A stretch of 64,000 nucleotides of DNA from Adiantum capillus-veneris (lineage: Eukaryota > Streptophyta > Polypodiopsida > Polypodiales > Pteridaceae). Position numbers and translations under genes: made by a program. The stretch spans positions 11,015,001 to 11,079,000 of the forward strand of contig CM043969.1 of assembly GCA_014529385.2 (NCBI GenBank), written 5' to 3'. Below, in pieces: positions 10,500-21,629 of the stretch. The notes under the pieces are model-generated. The model ran no database searches. It saw nothing but the letters and a program-made list of their open reading frames with translations, and was not told the origin of the DNA. Positions within the stretch are counted from its first letter, which is position 1. Each line of letters starts with the position of its first letter.

Positions 10500-13400
10500 G
10501 TGACTGGATTATAGACTCAGGGGCATCACTTCATGTGTCTCCAAACAAGGAGTGGTTTACCTCTTATGTGACCACTAAAGATCATGTTCGGCTAGGCAAT
10601 GGGCAGACATGTGAGATCTTAGGTGTTGGAGATGTTCAATTGAAGTTTCAGAATGGCTCTTCTTTCACGCTGAAGAATGTGAGACATGTTACCGCAATTA
10701 CAAAGAGCTTGATCAGCACAGGTTTTCTTGATGATGCTGGCTACGTCACCACTTTTGGACTGAACATGTGGAAGATATCCAAGGGTTCTATGACAGTAGC
10801 ACATGGAGTAAAGTCTGGAGGACTTTACATGATTTATGTATCAAATGTCTCTAAAAATGTAATCAATGTAACCGAGCAGCCGAACGTTTCTTTGTGGCAT
10901 TTCCGGTTAGGACATATGTCCAAGAAGGGAATGGAAATCTTGTCTCATTCTGGTTATTTTCCTAGCTTTTCATTTAATGATTTTGAATTCTGTGAACATT
11001 GTCTGTATGGCAAGCAAACACAGCATCCACATAAGCATAGAAGCAGTAGAAGAGATACACAGTTGGCACTTGTTCATAGTGATTTGTGTGGACCTATGCC
11101 TAACCTATCTCTAGGGGGAGATTCTTACTTTATGACATTGATAGATGATTACTCGAGGAAAGTATGGGTTTACTTTCTCAAGCACAAGGATGAAGCGTTT
11201 AGTGTTTTCAAAACGTTTGTGACACTTGTGGAGAATCAGAGTGGCGAGAAGCTTAAATGCTTACGCACTGACAATGGTGGAGAGAATGTTTCAAAGGCCT
11301 TTCAGGACTTTTGTGAGTTAAAAGGTATAAAACGTGAACTTACTGCTCCTTACAATCCTCCTCAAAATGGTGTTGCTGAGAGGATGAATAGGACCATACA
11401 AGAGAAGGTCAGAAGTATGTTGTCTAATGCACAGCTGCCAAATGGGTTTTGGGTTGAAGCTGTATCAACAGCTGTTCATCTTGTAAATAGATCTCCTAGC
11501 AAGGTTTTGCAGAAGGATTCAGTGCCAGAGATGGTATGGTCAGGCAAAATGCCCTCATACAAGCATCTCAGAGTCTTTGGCTGTGAGGCATATACTCACG
11601 TTCCAAAGGAATTTAGGAACAAACTTGAGCCAAAGAGTAGAAAGTGCATCTTTCTAGGCTATGGTAATTCTGGTGAGATGGGGTACAGACTTTGGGATCC
11701 CGATTCCAGAAAGGTTGTCCGCAGCAATGATGTTCACTTTAATGAATCCAAATATCATTCTAAACCAGAGAGGGTTGAGGAGATTAGAAGAGTTGTCATC
11801 CAAGAAGATGGACCTGCACGTGCAAGACAAAATGTCAGGGCTCAAGAGGAGCAAGGACAGGATAGAGTGGAACCACAAGTTGTGGTTGAGCCTGAGCCAC
11901 CTATTGTGCGTAGATCTAGACGTGTCACGCAACCTCCTGATAGGTTTGTTCCATCTATAAACTATGTCGTGTTGACTGATTGCAATGAGCCTTCATGTTA
12001 CAAGGAAGCAGTGCAAATGAAGGACTCCAGGAATTGGCAATTGGCCATGCAGTCAGAGATGACACCTCTACATAAAAACAAGACATGGAAGCTAGTTAAA
12101 TTACCACAGGGCAAAAAGGCTCTACCTTGTAAATGGGTTTACAGGTATAAGATCACCGCTCATGATAGTCAGCCAAAGTACAAAGCAAGGCTTGTTGCCA
12201 AGGGCTTTAAGAAAGAAGAAGGCATTGACTTTGATGAAGTCTTCTCTCCGGTGGTCAAGATGACTACATTGAGATGATTTCTTGCATTGGTTGCCATATT
12301 AGATTTGGTGTTGCACCAAATGGATGTCAAGACAGCGTTCTTGCATGGTGATTTAGATGTGGAAATTTACATGCAGCCGCCAGAAGGGTTTGTTGAGAAA
12401 GGCAAGGAAGATTGGGTATGCCAGTTGTTAAAGAGTCTTTATGGCTTAAAACAATCACCGAGGGCATGGTGCCATAAATTCCACAAGTTTATGCTTTCTC
12501 AAGGCTACAAATGTAGTGAGTTCGATCACTGTCTATATACAAAGAAGGCTAAGGATGGTAGTTGGCTGATCCTTATTTTGTATGTGGATGACATGTTGAT
12601 TGCTGGCAAGCACGTGGAAGAAATTTCAGCTTTGAAGTCAAAGATGGCAAAATTGTTTGACATGAAAGACATGGGTGAGGCAAGTCATATACTTGGTATG
12701 CGCATTGAGAGAGACAGATCAAAGAAGTTGATTTGGTTATCTCAAACAGATTATATTGACAAGGTTTTGCAACGTTTCAATATGGAGAAGGGAAAGGCAG
12801 TGAGTGTTCCATTGCCACCATATGTGAAACTTAGCAAACAAGATTGTCCTGTGTCTGAGGAAGAACTGGCTGAAATGGATAAGATTCCATATGCGTCTGT
12901 AGTGGGTAGTTTGATGTATGCAATGATTGCTACTCGCCCAGACATTGCATTTGCAGTGGGTAGTTTGATGTATGCAATGATTGCTACTCGCCCAGACATT
13001 GCATTTGCAGTGGGAGTAGTAAGTCGATACATGTCAAACCCAGGCAAGAAACATTGGGAGGCAGTGAAAGGAATATTGAGATACCTGAAAGCTACAAAGA
13101 GTATGCGTATATGCTATGGGAGTCAGGAGCTAAGTGTAAAGGGTTTTACAGACTCAGATTATGCAGGTGACTTAGACAACCAAAGGTCTACGTCAGGGTA
13201 TGTCTTTACATTGGCTGGTGGAGCAGTATCATGGCGTTCTAGATTACAAGATTGTGTTACTCAGTTTACTACAGAGGCTGAATATGTTGCAGCATCAGAG
13301 GCATGCAAAGAATCAATTTGGCTTAATCGACTAGTAACAGATTTGGGAATCAAAAAAGAGATGCCTGTGTTATATTGTGATAGTCAAAGTGCTATACAAT

Positions 13401-13594
13401 TGGCTCGCAATCCAGTTTATCACTCAAAGACAAAGCATGTGGATGTGAAGTATCATTTCATCAGGGAAATGCTCGAGGATAAGCAACTTCAGCTTGTCAA
13501 AGTTCACACCACAGAAAATCCTGTGGATCTACTTACAAAAGGACTTCCCTCAGAGAGCTTTGCGCATTTTCGCAAGCAGTTAGGTGTAGGGTAG
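10493..13594 (+). pseudogene. Copia-1 Pol: protease, integrase, reverse transcriptase, RNase H
   Basis: Domains in order: aspartic protease active site DWIIDSGASLHVS (about 10507-10545); integrase zinc-binding region (LWHFRLGHM ... CEHCLYGKQ, about 10890-11015); integrase core with VHSDLCGPM, RTDNGGENVS and PPQNGVAERMNRT (about 11068-11400); reverse transcriptase beginning WKLVKLPQGKKALPCKWVYR (about 12090), with the YVDDM catalytic box at 12581-12595; RNase H with FTDSDYAGD, AEYVAASEACKE and DSQSAIQLA (13145-13410). A TGA at 12275-12277 interrupts RT where Arg (CGA) is usual, and the frame resumes at once. The thumb region carries an exact 54-bp in-frame duplication. The frame ends at 13592-13594, about 90 bp before the 3' LTR. 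Defective as it stands. Confidence 0.92.
12902..13009 (+). repeat. Exact 54-bp in-frame tandem duplication in Copia-1 RT
   Basis: Positions 12902-12955 and 12956-13009 are identical. The repeat duplicates 18 codons covering the conserved VGSLMYAMIATRPDIAFA block that links RT to RNase H. Confidence 0.97.
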
Positions 13595-13672
13595 TACATC
13601 ACTTCTCTACATCTCTTGTATATTAGCTTGTATAGTAGCTTCTCTCACACTTAAAGTACCACATTGGACTTT

Positions 13673-13874
13673 AAGTGGGAGGTTGTCGGGGTATAAAGCC
13701 CAATGTGGTCGCCCAGGTAAGTGGGCGGCCGCCAGGTATGTACACATATTCTTTTGTAAAAACCTAATAAGAACTCACTATGCTCTACACATTACAGTAG
13801 AGCGAGTTCACCATATCGTCGTGCTCTTCTTCTCGCACTCTCTCTCGCGTCGCACTTCCGCTCGTACTCCTTCA
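13673..13874 (+). repeat. Copia-1 polypurine tract and 3' LTR
   Basis: AAGTGGGAGGT at 13673-13683 primes plus-strand synthesis in such elements. The LTR runs from TGTCGGGG at 13684 to CCTTCA at 13874 and is followed by the CTATT target duplication. Confidence 0.9.
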
Positions 13875-13879
13875 CTATT

Positions 13880-14200
13880 ATGAGGGCATATACTCTGAAC
13901 TTTGTCAAAAAATTATCAAACAATCAAAAGTAAAAATTCAAATGCAGCTTACAAAACATTGGCCTCTAATATTCATAATATTAGGTCCGCATTTAGAATG
14001 CCTTCCCCTTCCTATTTGGAGTCCTCTTCAACAGGGTATCGTCAAGGGTATGTGTTATGCTTGGGAAATTCAAAGTTGCGCCAATGCAGGCCTTGTAATT
14101 TAGCCTTATCATGCAAACACAATCAATGTATGAAAAAAAATTATGTTGTGCAAGATGTGGGTATAAGAAATTTGCTTATTGGCATTTTCCGGCAAGACTT
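13880..14200. other. No gene recognised
   Basis: Flank of Copia-1. It probably belongs to the older minus-strand Gypsy element interrupted by Copia-1, but no domain is readable. Confidence 0.4.
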
Positions 14201-14239
14201 CCTATTCTAAGAAATGTTATGATCTTTGAAGCTTCTGTG

Positions 14240-16773
14240 CCGTTTGCTTGATTGAAGGTTGTTAAGAGATTTGGACTTCCTCTTTGGTTGCCTCTAGTTA
14301 TTTTTCTTCCAAACTTGTCATGTGCCTTCACTTCATCTCTTGATCTATAAGCCTTGTGCAGCATGCAGTGGTGACGTGAGTGACTTTCTTGCTTCTTACT
14401 GTATTGTAACCATAGGAGGAATTAAAAGAATTCAAGCGTCAGTGCAGTGACATAAGTTTTATTGGTTTCCTTTGGAACCCACTTTTTTGCGATTACTGAT
14501 TGTCTTGTTGATGATGCTCATTTGGGAATCCAAACTTGTTCTTGTTTCGTTTGTGTTTGAAGAGGCTTCTTTGGGATCCACTTTGTCTTTGTGTGATTCA
14601 GAAGTGGTCTTTGCTTTAGACCTTGTATGCTTGGTTGGGGATGGGATTTAGACTTTGGGAGTTGATACTTGAACCGTTTTGGAATCCAAATGAACTCCTG
14701 GCCTCTTTGTACTTGAATCAACTTCCTTGGAACCCAAATCTAAGTTGAAAAAGCTTGCTCCTTTTGCAACTATCTTAGTCGTCTTGCATACCTTGACTGT
14801 TTTTCTTTTGGTGTTGGATCTTGTGATCTTTTAGAGATGGTCATCTTCTTGCCATCCGTACCTGTTTTTTGCCGAGCTAGCTCTTTGGTATCTTGATTTG
14901 GCGAACTTTTGGGCTATGACTTGTAGTTATTTTCTTTCGGCCTTCCTTGTTTGTTACTAAAGTTGCTAGTGATAGTGATGACCTAAGTTCCTGGTAGGGG
15001 ATGTCATAAGAATAATCACTATCGCTTATCCTTAGCAAGGTTGACATCTGGAACTTTCCCTTAGTGGTTTGACTGGTAATGAAAAGTTATTATCTGTTTG
15101 CTCTTGGATTGCACTTTTTGGAATGAATTTTCTAGCCAACTGATTAGAGCGTTGTTAGTTCATTGACATGGCTATCTTCTTCTTGGTTGAGTCTTTTCTT
15201 CCTATATAGGAGCCACATATGAGGATGCTTGTTGTGGTTTCATAACCACCAAGGATTTTGGAATCCACTTCTAATGCACTTTATTCTTGTAGCAGTGACA
15301 TTGGTTCCTGGGTTAGACAATCATAAAACCATGCATTAGTTGAAGTGTCGTTTATGTCACCTGTTGGGTTGTTCGGATTTCCATTGTTGACATCTTCTTG
15401 CATCTCCAAGTGTTCTATGGAGTCATAGAACTCGTCTGTTTCTTTGTCTTTTGATTTTCCAAACTACTTTTTTTCCTCTTCATCTCAAGAACTTGTTGAT
15501 GCTTGGTTCCATTTGTTTTCCTGGATCACACTCATTGCAAAAAAAAAGAGCGACACCATAGCCATTTTCATCACAAAACTCTGTTGTTGGACCGTCTTGA
15601 ATAGCGCACACATCCAGAGTAGCCAAGCTGTGTTCCTATTCGAGTGGCTCTAAAGATTCTTCAAGAAATAATTCTAGGATATAATACTTATCCTCTATAG
15701 CTCTCTCCAAGACACATTCCTCTCGCTTTAAGCTTACACAATGCGAAGCTCCACACATCCACAATTCTTTAGGCTTACCAAACCATGTTGTAAGTTCTGA
15801 TCCTACTATAGTAGCGGAATCAAACTCTTCTATAGGGGTTCTCATCACATCCTTGTAACTATGATCCTTCAAGTTTATCCTTGTCGTGGTTTCCATGCGT
15901 CTCAGGTAGATATGGTCATATCCCCAGTCCTTGACCATTTTCACTTGCCGCATGAATAGCCTTCCTAGAATAATTTCATAGTTGTTCTTTTTGCCAATGT
16001 CAACAATAGCAAATATTTTCTCATATTCAATGCCACAAGAAGTAACAAATTCTTTTCTAGCAGTCCTAGGGCCTTTCCGTGTGTTCATTTGCAAGCTGCA
16101 TTTTCATCCTAGTAGCCATCACTGCTGGTTTTTCCCATAACTAGGGAAAATTTGGACTCTCTAAGGGGCCCTATAAGGAGGTTTGACTTTGCCTCTCTTG
16201 TCCAAAGTGGGCAACTAGGTGAAGTACATAAATACTTTGTCAAAACCCTATCAACTAACATATCATTGGAAATATCTTAGAAATTAGGTTATAAATCCCC
16301 AAACTCCGATAAATTTGAAGTTGATTTGTAGAAGTTATGGCTTCCCACTGAAGCTGAAATGTTGGGAGAGATTCCATTTATAAAACGGAGTTGTCACATT
16401 AAAAAATAGAATCTTCTAGAATATAAGGAATCTGATTGCATGTTATATATCAATGGATAGATCTTGATGAGTACATTCTAAATCCAAAAGGTCCAACAAG
16501 TTTTGATTTCATTTGTAAAAGTTTTATAAATGTACGCTCGTTTTGGACGAGAGAGAAAGTCAAAGTCCTTATAGGACCCCTTTGAGAGTCCAAATTTTCC
16601 CTAATGTGTTTCCGGATCTCCTTTGTTGCGATGGCAACACCAACTTCATTGTCAAGGATTGCCATGGTTTTTACACCTTGGAATTCCACAGGAAGAGTGG
16701 TGTTTCCATCTTCTCCTTCATAGTACTCGCCTACCTTGTTTAATGGCATTGGTCTAGTGTTTTGTTGAGTCAT
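14240..16773 (-). pseudogene. Minus-strand Gypsy element: aspartic protease and protease-RT linker
   Basis: On the minus strand, 16773-16450 contains LPVEFQGVKTMAILDNEVGV followed by AIATKEI, the N-terminal part of a retroviral-type aspartic protease. The active-site Asp is present, but the following Thr/Ser-Gly is replaced by Asn-Glu, so it would be inactive. After a broken stretch, 16094-15636 supplies the C-terminal protease strand (YEIILGRLFMRQVKMVKDWG), with the usual ILGRPF-type motif. Further down, 14721-14518 has repeated W-I-P-K units (IWIPKRF, KWIPKKP, VWIPK), matching the WVPK-type linker I know between protease and RT in fern-type Gypsy elements. RT and integrase are not visible. 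This is the downstream continuation of the gag at 29.2-36.3 kb. Confidence 0.6.
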
Positions 16774-16927
16774 TTCAAGCTCTTTGATCCCTTCTTGTTA
16801 TTTGAGCTATTGGGGTTTTCACACAAAATTTCTCTAGACACTTACCCATATTAGTCCACATGTTTGGTCTTATTTAGAGCAACTTGTCTAGAGTTATCGT
16901 ATAGGTGACAGGTGTCGACAAAATGTC

Positions 16928-16960
16928 TCATTAGGAGAAAGTTGGACTCATTTTTGGGCC
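16928..16960 (+). repeat. Left 33-bp inverted repeat of the island
   Basis: TCATTAGGAGAAAGTTGGAC and the following 13 bases recur in reverse complement at 29023-29055 with 32 of 33 positions identical. The pair brackets 12.1 kb of unrelated DNA and lies between the two halves of one Gypsy element. It could be a terminal inverted repeat. No clear target-site duplication was found outside it, so the exact ends are uncertain. Confidence 0.6.
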
Positions 16961-17200
16961 TTTCAGTTCTAGAGAGAGAGTGACGCTCGACCAATGAGGA
17001 AGAGGCTAACGTTACGTTGAAAATCGACATTTTGGAGTCAAGCTCTTTTAAAAAAAGGGAGGAAATATTATTTTTGTTCATCAAATTGCACAATTTCACG
17101 CTTTCAAGGCATAAATGCCGTAAGTCGTACTAACTCTGTACCGAGGAATTTCAGAACTTTCATTGAAGACTCTATCTAGTATCTTTGTTACCGCCCAAAT

Positions 17201-18650
17201 ATGACTTTGAGTAGCTCTACTTCCCTCTCAAAACTTCTTCCCTTTTTCATATTTGCGCTAACCTTTCTGTGTATTCTACTGCACACCATGTCTACTTCTC
17301 GAAGGCCTAGCACTACCATTGACTCTGTTAGCATTTTTAACAGTTATACTATAGATGATCAAGCATGGATACCATCTCGAATAACTATCAGAAGTTGGGT
17401 TCTATTGAAAAATAGGAGGAGGAAGAGCAGGCAACGCAATGATTTCGTGGAGGCTTTCAAGGGACAAGTTAAAGAGTTTAAAGTGTGTGCACAAAGCAAG
17501 TGGGTGAAAGAGTTCCTCATACAACATGCTTTCCAACATGCAGACTTAAGGTTGTAAACATCTCCTCCAAGTTTTCAAAGGCATCGACCCAATTATAAGT
17601 TATTTTGAGCATCTCGCTTAGTGCATGATTATATTCGAAGGTTAAGTGGTGGATATCATCTTTGGTATGTTTCAGATATTTATCCATCGAATAGGACAGA
17701 TTGGCAACTAGTTGAGATCATAGTTGGGATCTTTGATGCTTTCCATGCGTTTATTCGTGAGCAAATGTATCGAGGAAGACAACACAAGGAACTTGCAAAT
17801 AATGGAATTTTCTTTTATGATATGTCATATGTGGAACCGAGAACTTTCATTGGTCGGGGTCGTGTAGCTCCTTTGTCACTTCCATCCTTGACAGCAAGGA
17901 TTGGTCCTTGCAAGCTTTGCAAACTAGTGAAAGCTTTAGGAATAAGTTGTTTCAGGATATACAAAAGTCCCTCAAGTATTCAATTGCCACAAAAATAGTT
18001 CGGCTCACACTATTTATGCCTCTTGAAGTGTTGTAGAATTTTTCTTCGATGAGCAAATAAGAACTACCGCAACAATGTTCATTTGCAAGTCTGAGAGCTG
18101 TTTGGACTTTTTCGATGATAATTGGGATAGGAAACAATCACAAAACAAAATATGTATTTTGCAAAAGAAGTTCATATTTTTAAGTTCATTATAAGCTCTC
18201 AAAATTTCTTAGTATCATTTTACTATATTAGATATCATCTTCTTAGTGGGCAGCTTATTCCACTCGACCAAGATATAGAGAATATCCTCGAGAACAAACC
18301 TTTATCAATGGAGCTCTACTTTTGAGACAACCTACTTACTGTGATGGAGACAATGTCAAGCAGAACTCTTGCACAACTTAGGGTAGATCTTACATGTGAA
18401 GAACTTCCACTTTTGCCGGAATTGTATGCATTCAATCTCAACAATAGAAAGGTGCTTACTAAATCGATGAATTCTAATTGTCTTTAATACATTAAGACAG
18501 AATCTAACTTTTTCTTCTTTTCAGATTCCAAGACGCACGGAGAAAACAACATTGTGCAAGGAGTCACTAACAAATACACTTCACTTAATTGCTTCCACCG
18601 GAAGCTAGGTCACATACCTTGTCCACTCAAAGAGCTTTCATGCCATGCAA
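17201..18650 (+). pseudogene. Island gene 1: spliced gene of unknown function
   Basis: Not recognised. Coding-like stretches run along the plus strand: 17290-17553 (MSTSRRPSTTIDSV ..., basic, ending KEFLIQHAFQHADL), 17620-17998 (YIRRLSGGYHLWYVSDIYPS ... FDAFHAFIREQMYRG), and 18235-18451 (GQLIPLDQDIENILENKPLS ... ELPLLPELYAFNLNNRK). The last is followed by a good intron, AAAG|GTGCTT to TTTTCAG|ATTCC (18452-18524), after which IPRRTEKTTLCKESLTNTLH continues in phase. A TGA near 18324 and a TAG near 18606 interrupt the frame, and the junction near 17560-17620 is not in phase. It is therefore a pseudogene. It lies at the left end of the island, divergent in orientation from the histone-like gene. 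Confidence 0.45.
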
Positions 18651-19357
18651 ACCATGATGTACTCTTCAAAATTACTAATGCAAATACATTTTGTGGCGGT
18701 CAAACAATGTTTCAAAAATGTACATTTTCATTGTTTCAAAAATTTACATATTGTGTTGTTTCTGTCAGGATTTATACAAGTAAATTGCTCCCTTTACCTG
18801 CTACTGTCCTCTCCCCCGGTTGTGCCACTCGTCCCCTGTCCTCTCGCCCGGTTTGTGCCACTCGTCCCTTGCCCTCTGCTTCGGTTTCTCCCCTGCCCTT
18901 TGCTCCGGCTGCTGCTACTTCTGCCTTTGGGGACGCTGGTCTCGGGCATCCTTTCGCGTAGCTCGAAATCATGGGCCTCTTCCATGGCTTCCCATGCTTC
19001 TTGCACCTGTGAAGCTTCCCTCTATTCTTGCTCTTGCCGTTGACATGTAGCCCATTCCTCTACTTCTGCAGCGTCTGCATAATATTGATTTGTTGCTTCT
19101 TGCATATTTCAAACTTCTTCTTGAGTCTGATTGTGGCGTTGCGTCATTTCGTTAATGCGAGCCTCTTCAAACTCCTCAGCTCTCACCGCTTCCTCTCTTG
19201 TGTGTCTGTTTACTAAGATTATAATATGCTGGATGGCCATTACAGAAAAATGTCGCACATCGTTTGGGGTGTAGTTATGTAATTGAAGTTCCTGTAGAAG
19301 CGTGATATAGACATTTGTTGCTTCATACAAACATTGCAGCAAACAATGAAACAACAC

Positions 19358-19505
19358 GATTACTTACATTTGCTACATCCATAATTTGACTGAGGAGCAA
19401 TAGGGAATTCAAACAAGTTCGCCAACCACATCTATAGTTAACAGTTTGCATGGGCACGGTTACCCGTTCGTACCGGACGGTATTTCCTAGATCATGTTCT
19501 AACAA
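19358..19505 (-). other. Intervening open stretch in the histone-like gene
   Basis: An open frame (LEHDLGNTVRYERV ... LLLLSQIMDVAN) ends at a strong donor-like AAT|GTAAGTAAT near 19369. It may be an extra exon or intron sequence. It has no H3 resemblance. Confidence 0.3.
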
Positions 19506-19999
19506 AACATGCTCTACATAGCATACAAGTTTTTTTACGGCACTACATACATAACCACTTAAGTTAGTAACACATTACAAAGAGACACTGCTTCCAAATG
19601 TACCCAAATGGGCCTTACATTTTTACATGACCTGCTTTGCCCGGAGTTTGCGTAGTAAACAATCTTAGCTTCCATGTCAAATAACATCAGACTCCAATGA
19701 TCACTACAAAGACACCATCAAAGATGAGGAGAAAGATTCTAAATGCAACATGGTTTTTACAAGGCAAGAAAAAACTCAGGATTGATTGTATGCAGTGAAC
19801 AGAAAGCGTGCTAGATCAAAGTTGAGTCTGCTAAACCAGTTCATCAGACTCAAAAAGGAAACTGACTTGTTCTGCAGATAAGGCGATATCAGCGGATCTA
19901 TTACGTATACTTTGTCTTGAACCTTCAGGGGTAGAAGCGAGACAGCGTGGCTAACATGAATCAATGGCAGAGATTAGACTTGAGGTATTTTAGCGGGCT

Positions 20000-20232
20000 G
20001 TCACTGCCACAAACCCATGAGTCAATATCGAGTGAGTGGGGTAGCTATCAAATTCCATCCGCCACTGACTCGCTTGGTATTGACCCATGTCTTAACGGTA
20101 GTGAGCCATTATAAAGAAAAACTTGACGACTGCCGCAAAAACATGGGTCAATACCGAGCGAGTAGTACCACTATCCAATTTTATAAGCCACTGTCTCACT
20201 TGGTATTGACCCATGTCTCGGTAGAGACCCAT
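20000..20232. repeat. Array A: two palindromic ~130-bp units
   Basis: Each unit has arms of about 21 bp: CATGGGTCAATACCGAGCGA on the left and TCGCTTGGTATTGACCCATG on the right (about 20012-20091 and 20141-20217). The array lies in the presumed intron of the histone-like gene. The inner half of the arm (ACCGAGCGA / TCGCTTGGT) is shared with arrays B and C. Confidence 0.85.
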
Positions 20233-20616
20233 TTAATGAACCAAACGTGACTTTTAAAGAGCATGAGAGTTACCACAAAGCAACGTTGACGACCTCATTT
20301 GTTGCGTTGGAGTTGGTGAAACTGCGCATGCACAAGAAGTCTTGATGATCAAGGTTGAAAATGCAGGCCTCCTCTGACTATTTTCTGAGGCACTACTCGC
20401 TGGAAAGGGAGACGTGGAATAGTAGGTTGAACGTGTCGTTCTATCCTGTGTAGCTCTTGAAGTACACCTTTGTGCGCCTCATATCGGCGTCTTCTTGCTT
20501 GAGCATTCAAAGATTCACCTGTTGCCCTCCTAGCCGTGGCCTTTACATGAGGCATCTCTACAAATAGCATAACACAAAAAGATAATTCATTTGTCAGCAC
20601 AAGGGACTTCATATTC

Positions 20617-21360
20617 CAGAAGAGGTCAGTACCAAGCGAACAGGTGTGTCGAAAAGAGTTTTCCTTCCCTTATTCTCTCGATAGTGACCTCAGAAAATAG
20701 TAATAGCAGACATCACTTATATTTTCTGAGGTCAGTACCGAGCAAATAGGTGCATCGGAAAGAGTTTACCTTCCCTTATTCGCTAGGTAATGACCTAAGA
20801 AAATATTAATAGCAGACATCACTTATATTTTTTGAGGTCAGTTCAAGCGAACAGGTGCATCAGAAAGAGTTTGACTTCCCTTATTCGCTCCATAATTACC
20901 TCAGAAAATAGTAATAGCAGACATCACTTATATTTTCTGAGTTCAGTACCAAGCGAACAAGTGCATCGAAAAGAGTTTTCCTTCCCTTATTCGCTCGGTA
21001 GTGACCTCATAAAATAGTAATAGCAGACATTACTTATATTTTCTGTGGTCAGGACCAAGCGAACAAGTGCATCGGAAAGAGTTTGCCTTCCCTTATTCGC
21101 TCGGTAGTGACCTCTAAAAATAGTAATAGCAGACATCACTTATATTTTTTGAGGTCAATACCAAGCGAACAGGTGCATTGGAAAGAGTTTTCCTTCCCTT
21201 ATTTGCTCAGTAGTGACCTCAGAAAATAGTAATAGTAGACATCACTTATATTTTCTGAGGTCAGTACCAAGAGAATAGGTTTGCATCCCCTGCAACAAAA
21301 TACCTTATTCTCTTGGTAGTGAACTCAGAAAAGTGTAATAGCAAGCGAATAGGTCAGCAT
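20617..21360. repeat. Array B: about seven palindromic ~106-bp tandem units
   Basis: Units start near 20617, 20730, 20834, 20940, 21047, 21153 and 21259. Each carries GAGGTCAGTACCAAGCGAAC on the left and TTATTCGCTCGGTAGTGACC followed by TCAGAAAA on the right, so each unit can fold on itself. The linker ATAGTAATAGCAGACATCAC is conserved between units. The last unit differs (TTGCATCCCCTGCAAC spacer). The array lies just upstream of the histone-like exon A. Confidence 0.93.
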
Positions 21361-21629
21361 CCCCTGCAACAAAATACCAATGTAAAGGAGACGTTTAAGT
21401 CCGTGCAGTCCTAACTGTCATGTCGTTCCCTCCCATCACCTCCCCTAATCTAGGGGGGGTGGTACCATTGTTTCTCTCTCCCACGTCTACCTCTCATGAA
21501 ATCGCATGGTGGTACCACCCCTCACAGACCACTCATAAGCCAGAACCCACGCTCTGCTTTTTAGGCATGTCCATCTAGTCTATTTAACCAGCAGTTTTTT
21601 CAGAACCTCCCTCAGGGTTTCGCAGAACA

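Larger units (their letters stand above)
8456..13874 (+). mobile_element. Copia-1: Ty1/Copia LTR retrotransposon, Tork/Tnt1-like
   Basis: A nearly complete Copia element in the order gag, protease, integrase, reverse transcriptase, RNase H. The five bases CTATT precede it (8451-8455) and follow it (13875-13879), a clean target-site duplication that fixes both ends. The 3' LTR is 191 bp (13684-13874, TGTCGGGG to CCTTCA). The 5' LTR begins TGTTGGGG at 8456 and matches the 3' LTR for about 143 bp, then diverges. A polypurine tract (AAGTGGGAGGT) sits just before the 3' LTR. Coding is broken by one frameshift and at least one stop, so this copy cannot make a full polyprotein, but conservation of the domains indicates a fairly recent insertion. 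Confidence 0.92.
18794..20555 (-). pseudogene. Histone H3-like gene with a long C-terminal extension
   Basis: Exon A (20555-20349) begins ATG after a TTTGTAG splice acceptor. It reads as an H3 N-tail (VKATARRATG, compare TKQTARKSTG), a short Arg-rich linker (RRRRYEAHKG), an alpha-N helix (VLQELHRIER) and the H3 signature block TIPRLPFQRVV (compare LIRKLPFQRLV), ending near LHFQ (compare LRFQ). A downstream stretch (about 19357-19112) resembles H3 helices 2 and 3: FHCLLQCLYEATNVYITLL and then SVMAIQHIIILVNR (compare ALQEASEAYLVALFE and RVTIMPKDIQLARR). The frame continues through two stops (TGA 19111-19109, TAG 19024-19022) into a Glu/Gln-rich coiled coil and an RG/TSG repeat tail ending at 18794. 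The exon A to helix 2 junction has no clean splice pair, and a stop follows LHFQP. Canonical H3 has 136 residues and no such tail. H3 identity of exon A is strong; the join is inferred. Confidence 0.72.

Noticed and set aside
18554-19050. Pro/Leu/Cys-rich plus-strand frames
   Set aside because: They are complements of the RG- and Ser-rich tail of the histone-like gene; no independent support.
20617-21360. Array B as a CRISPR-like repeat array
   Set aside because: Eukaryotic context; units are ~106 bp and similar throughout, without unique spacers.
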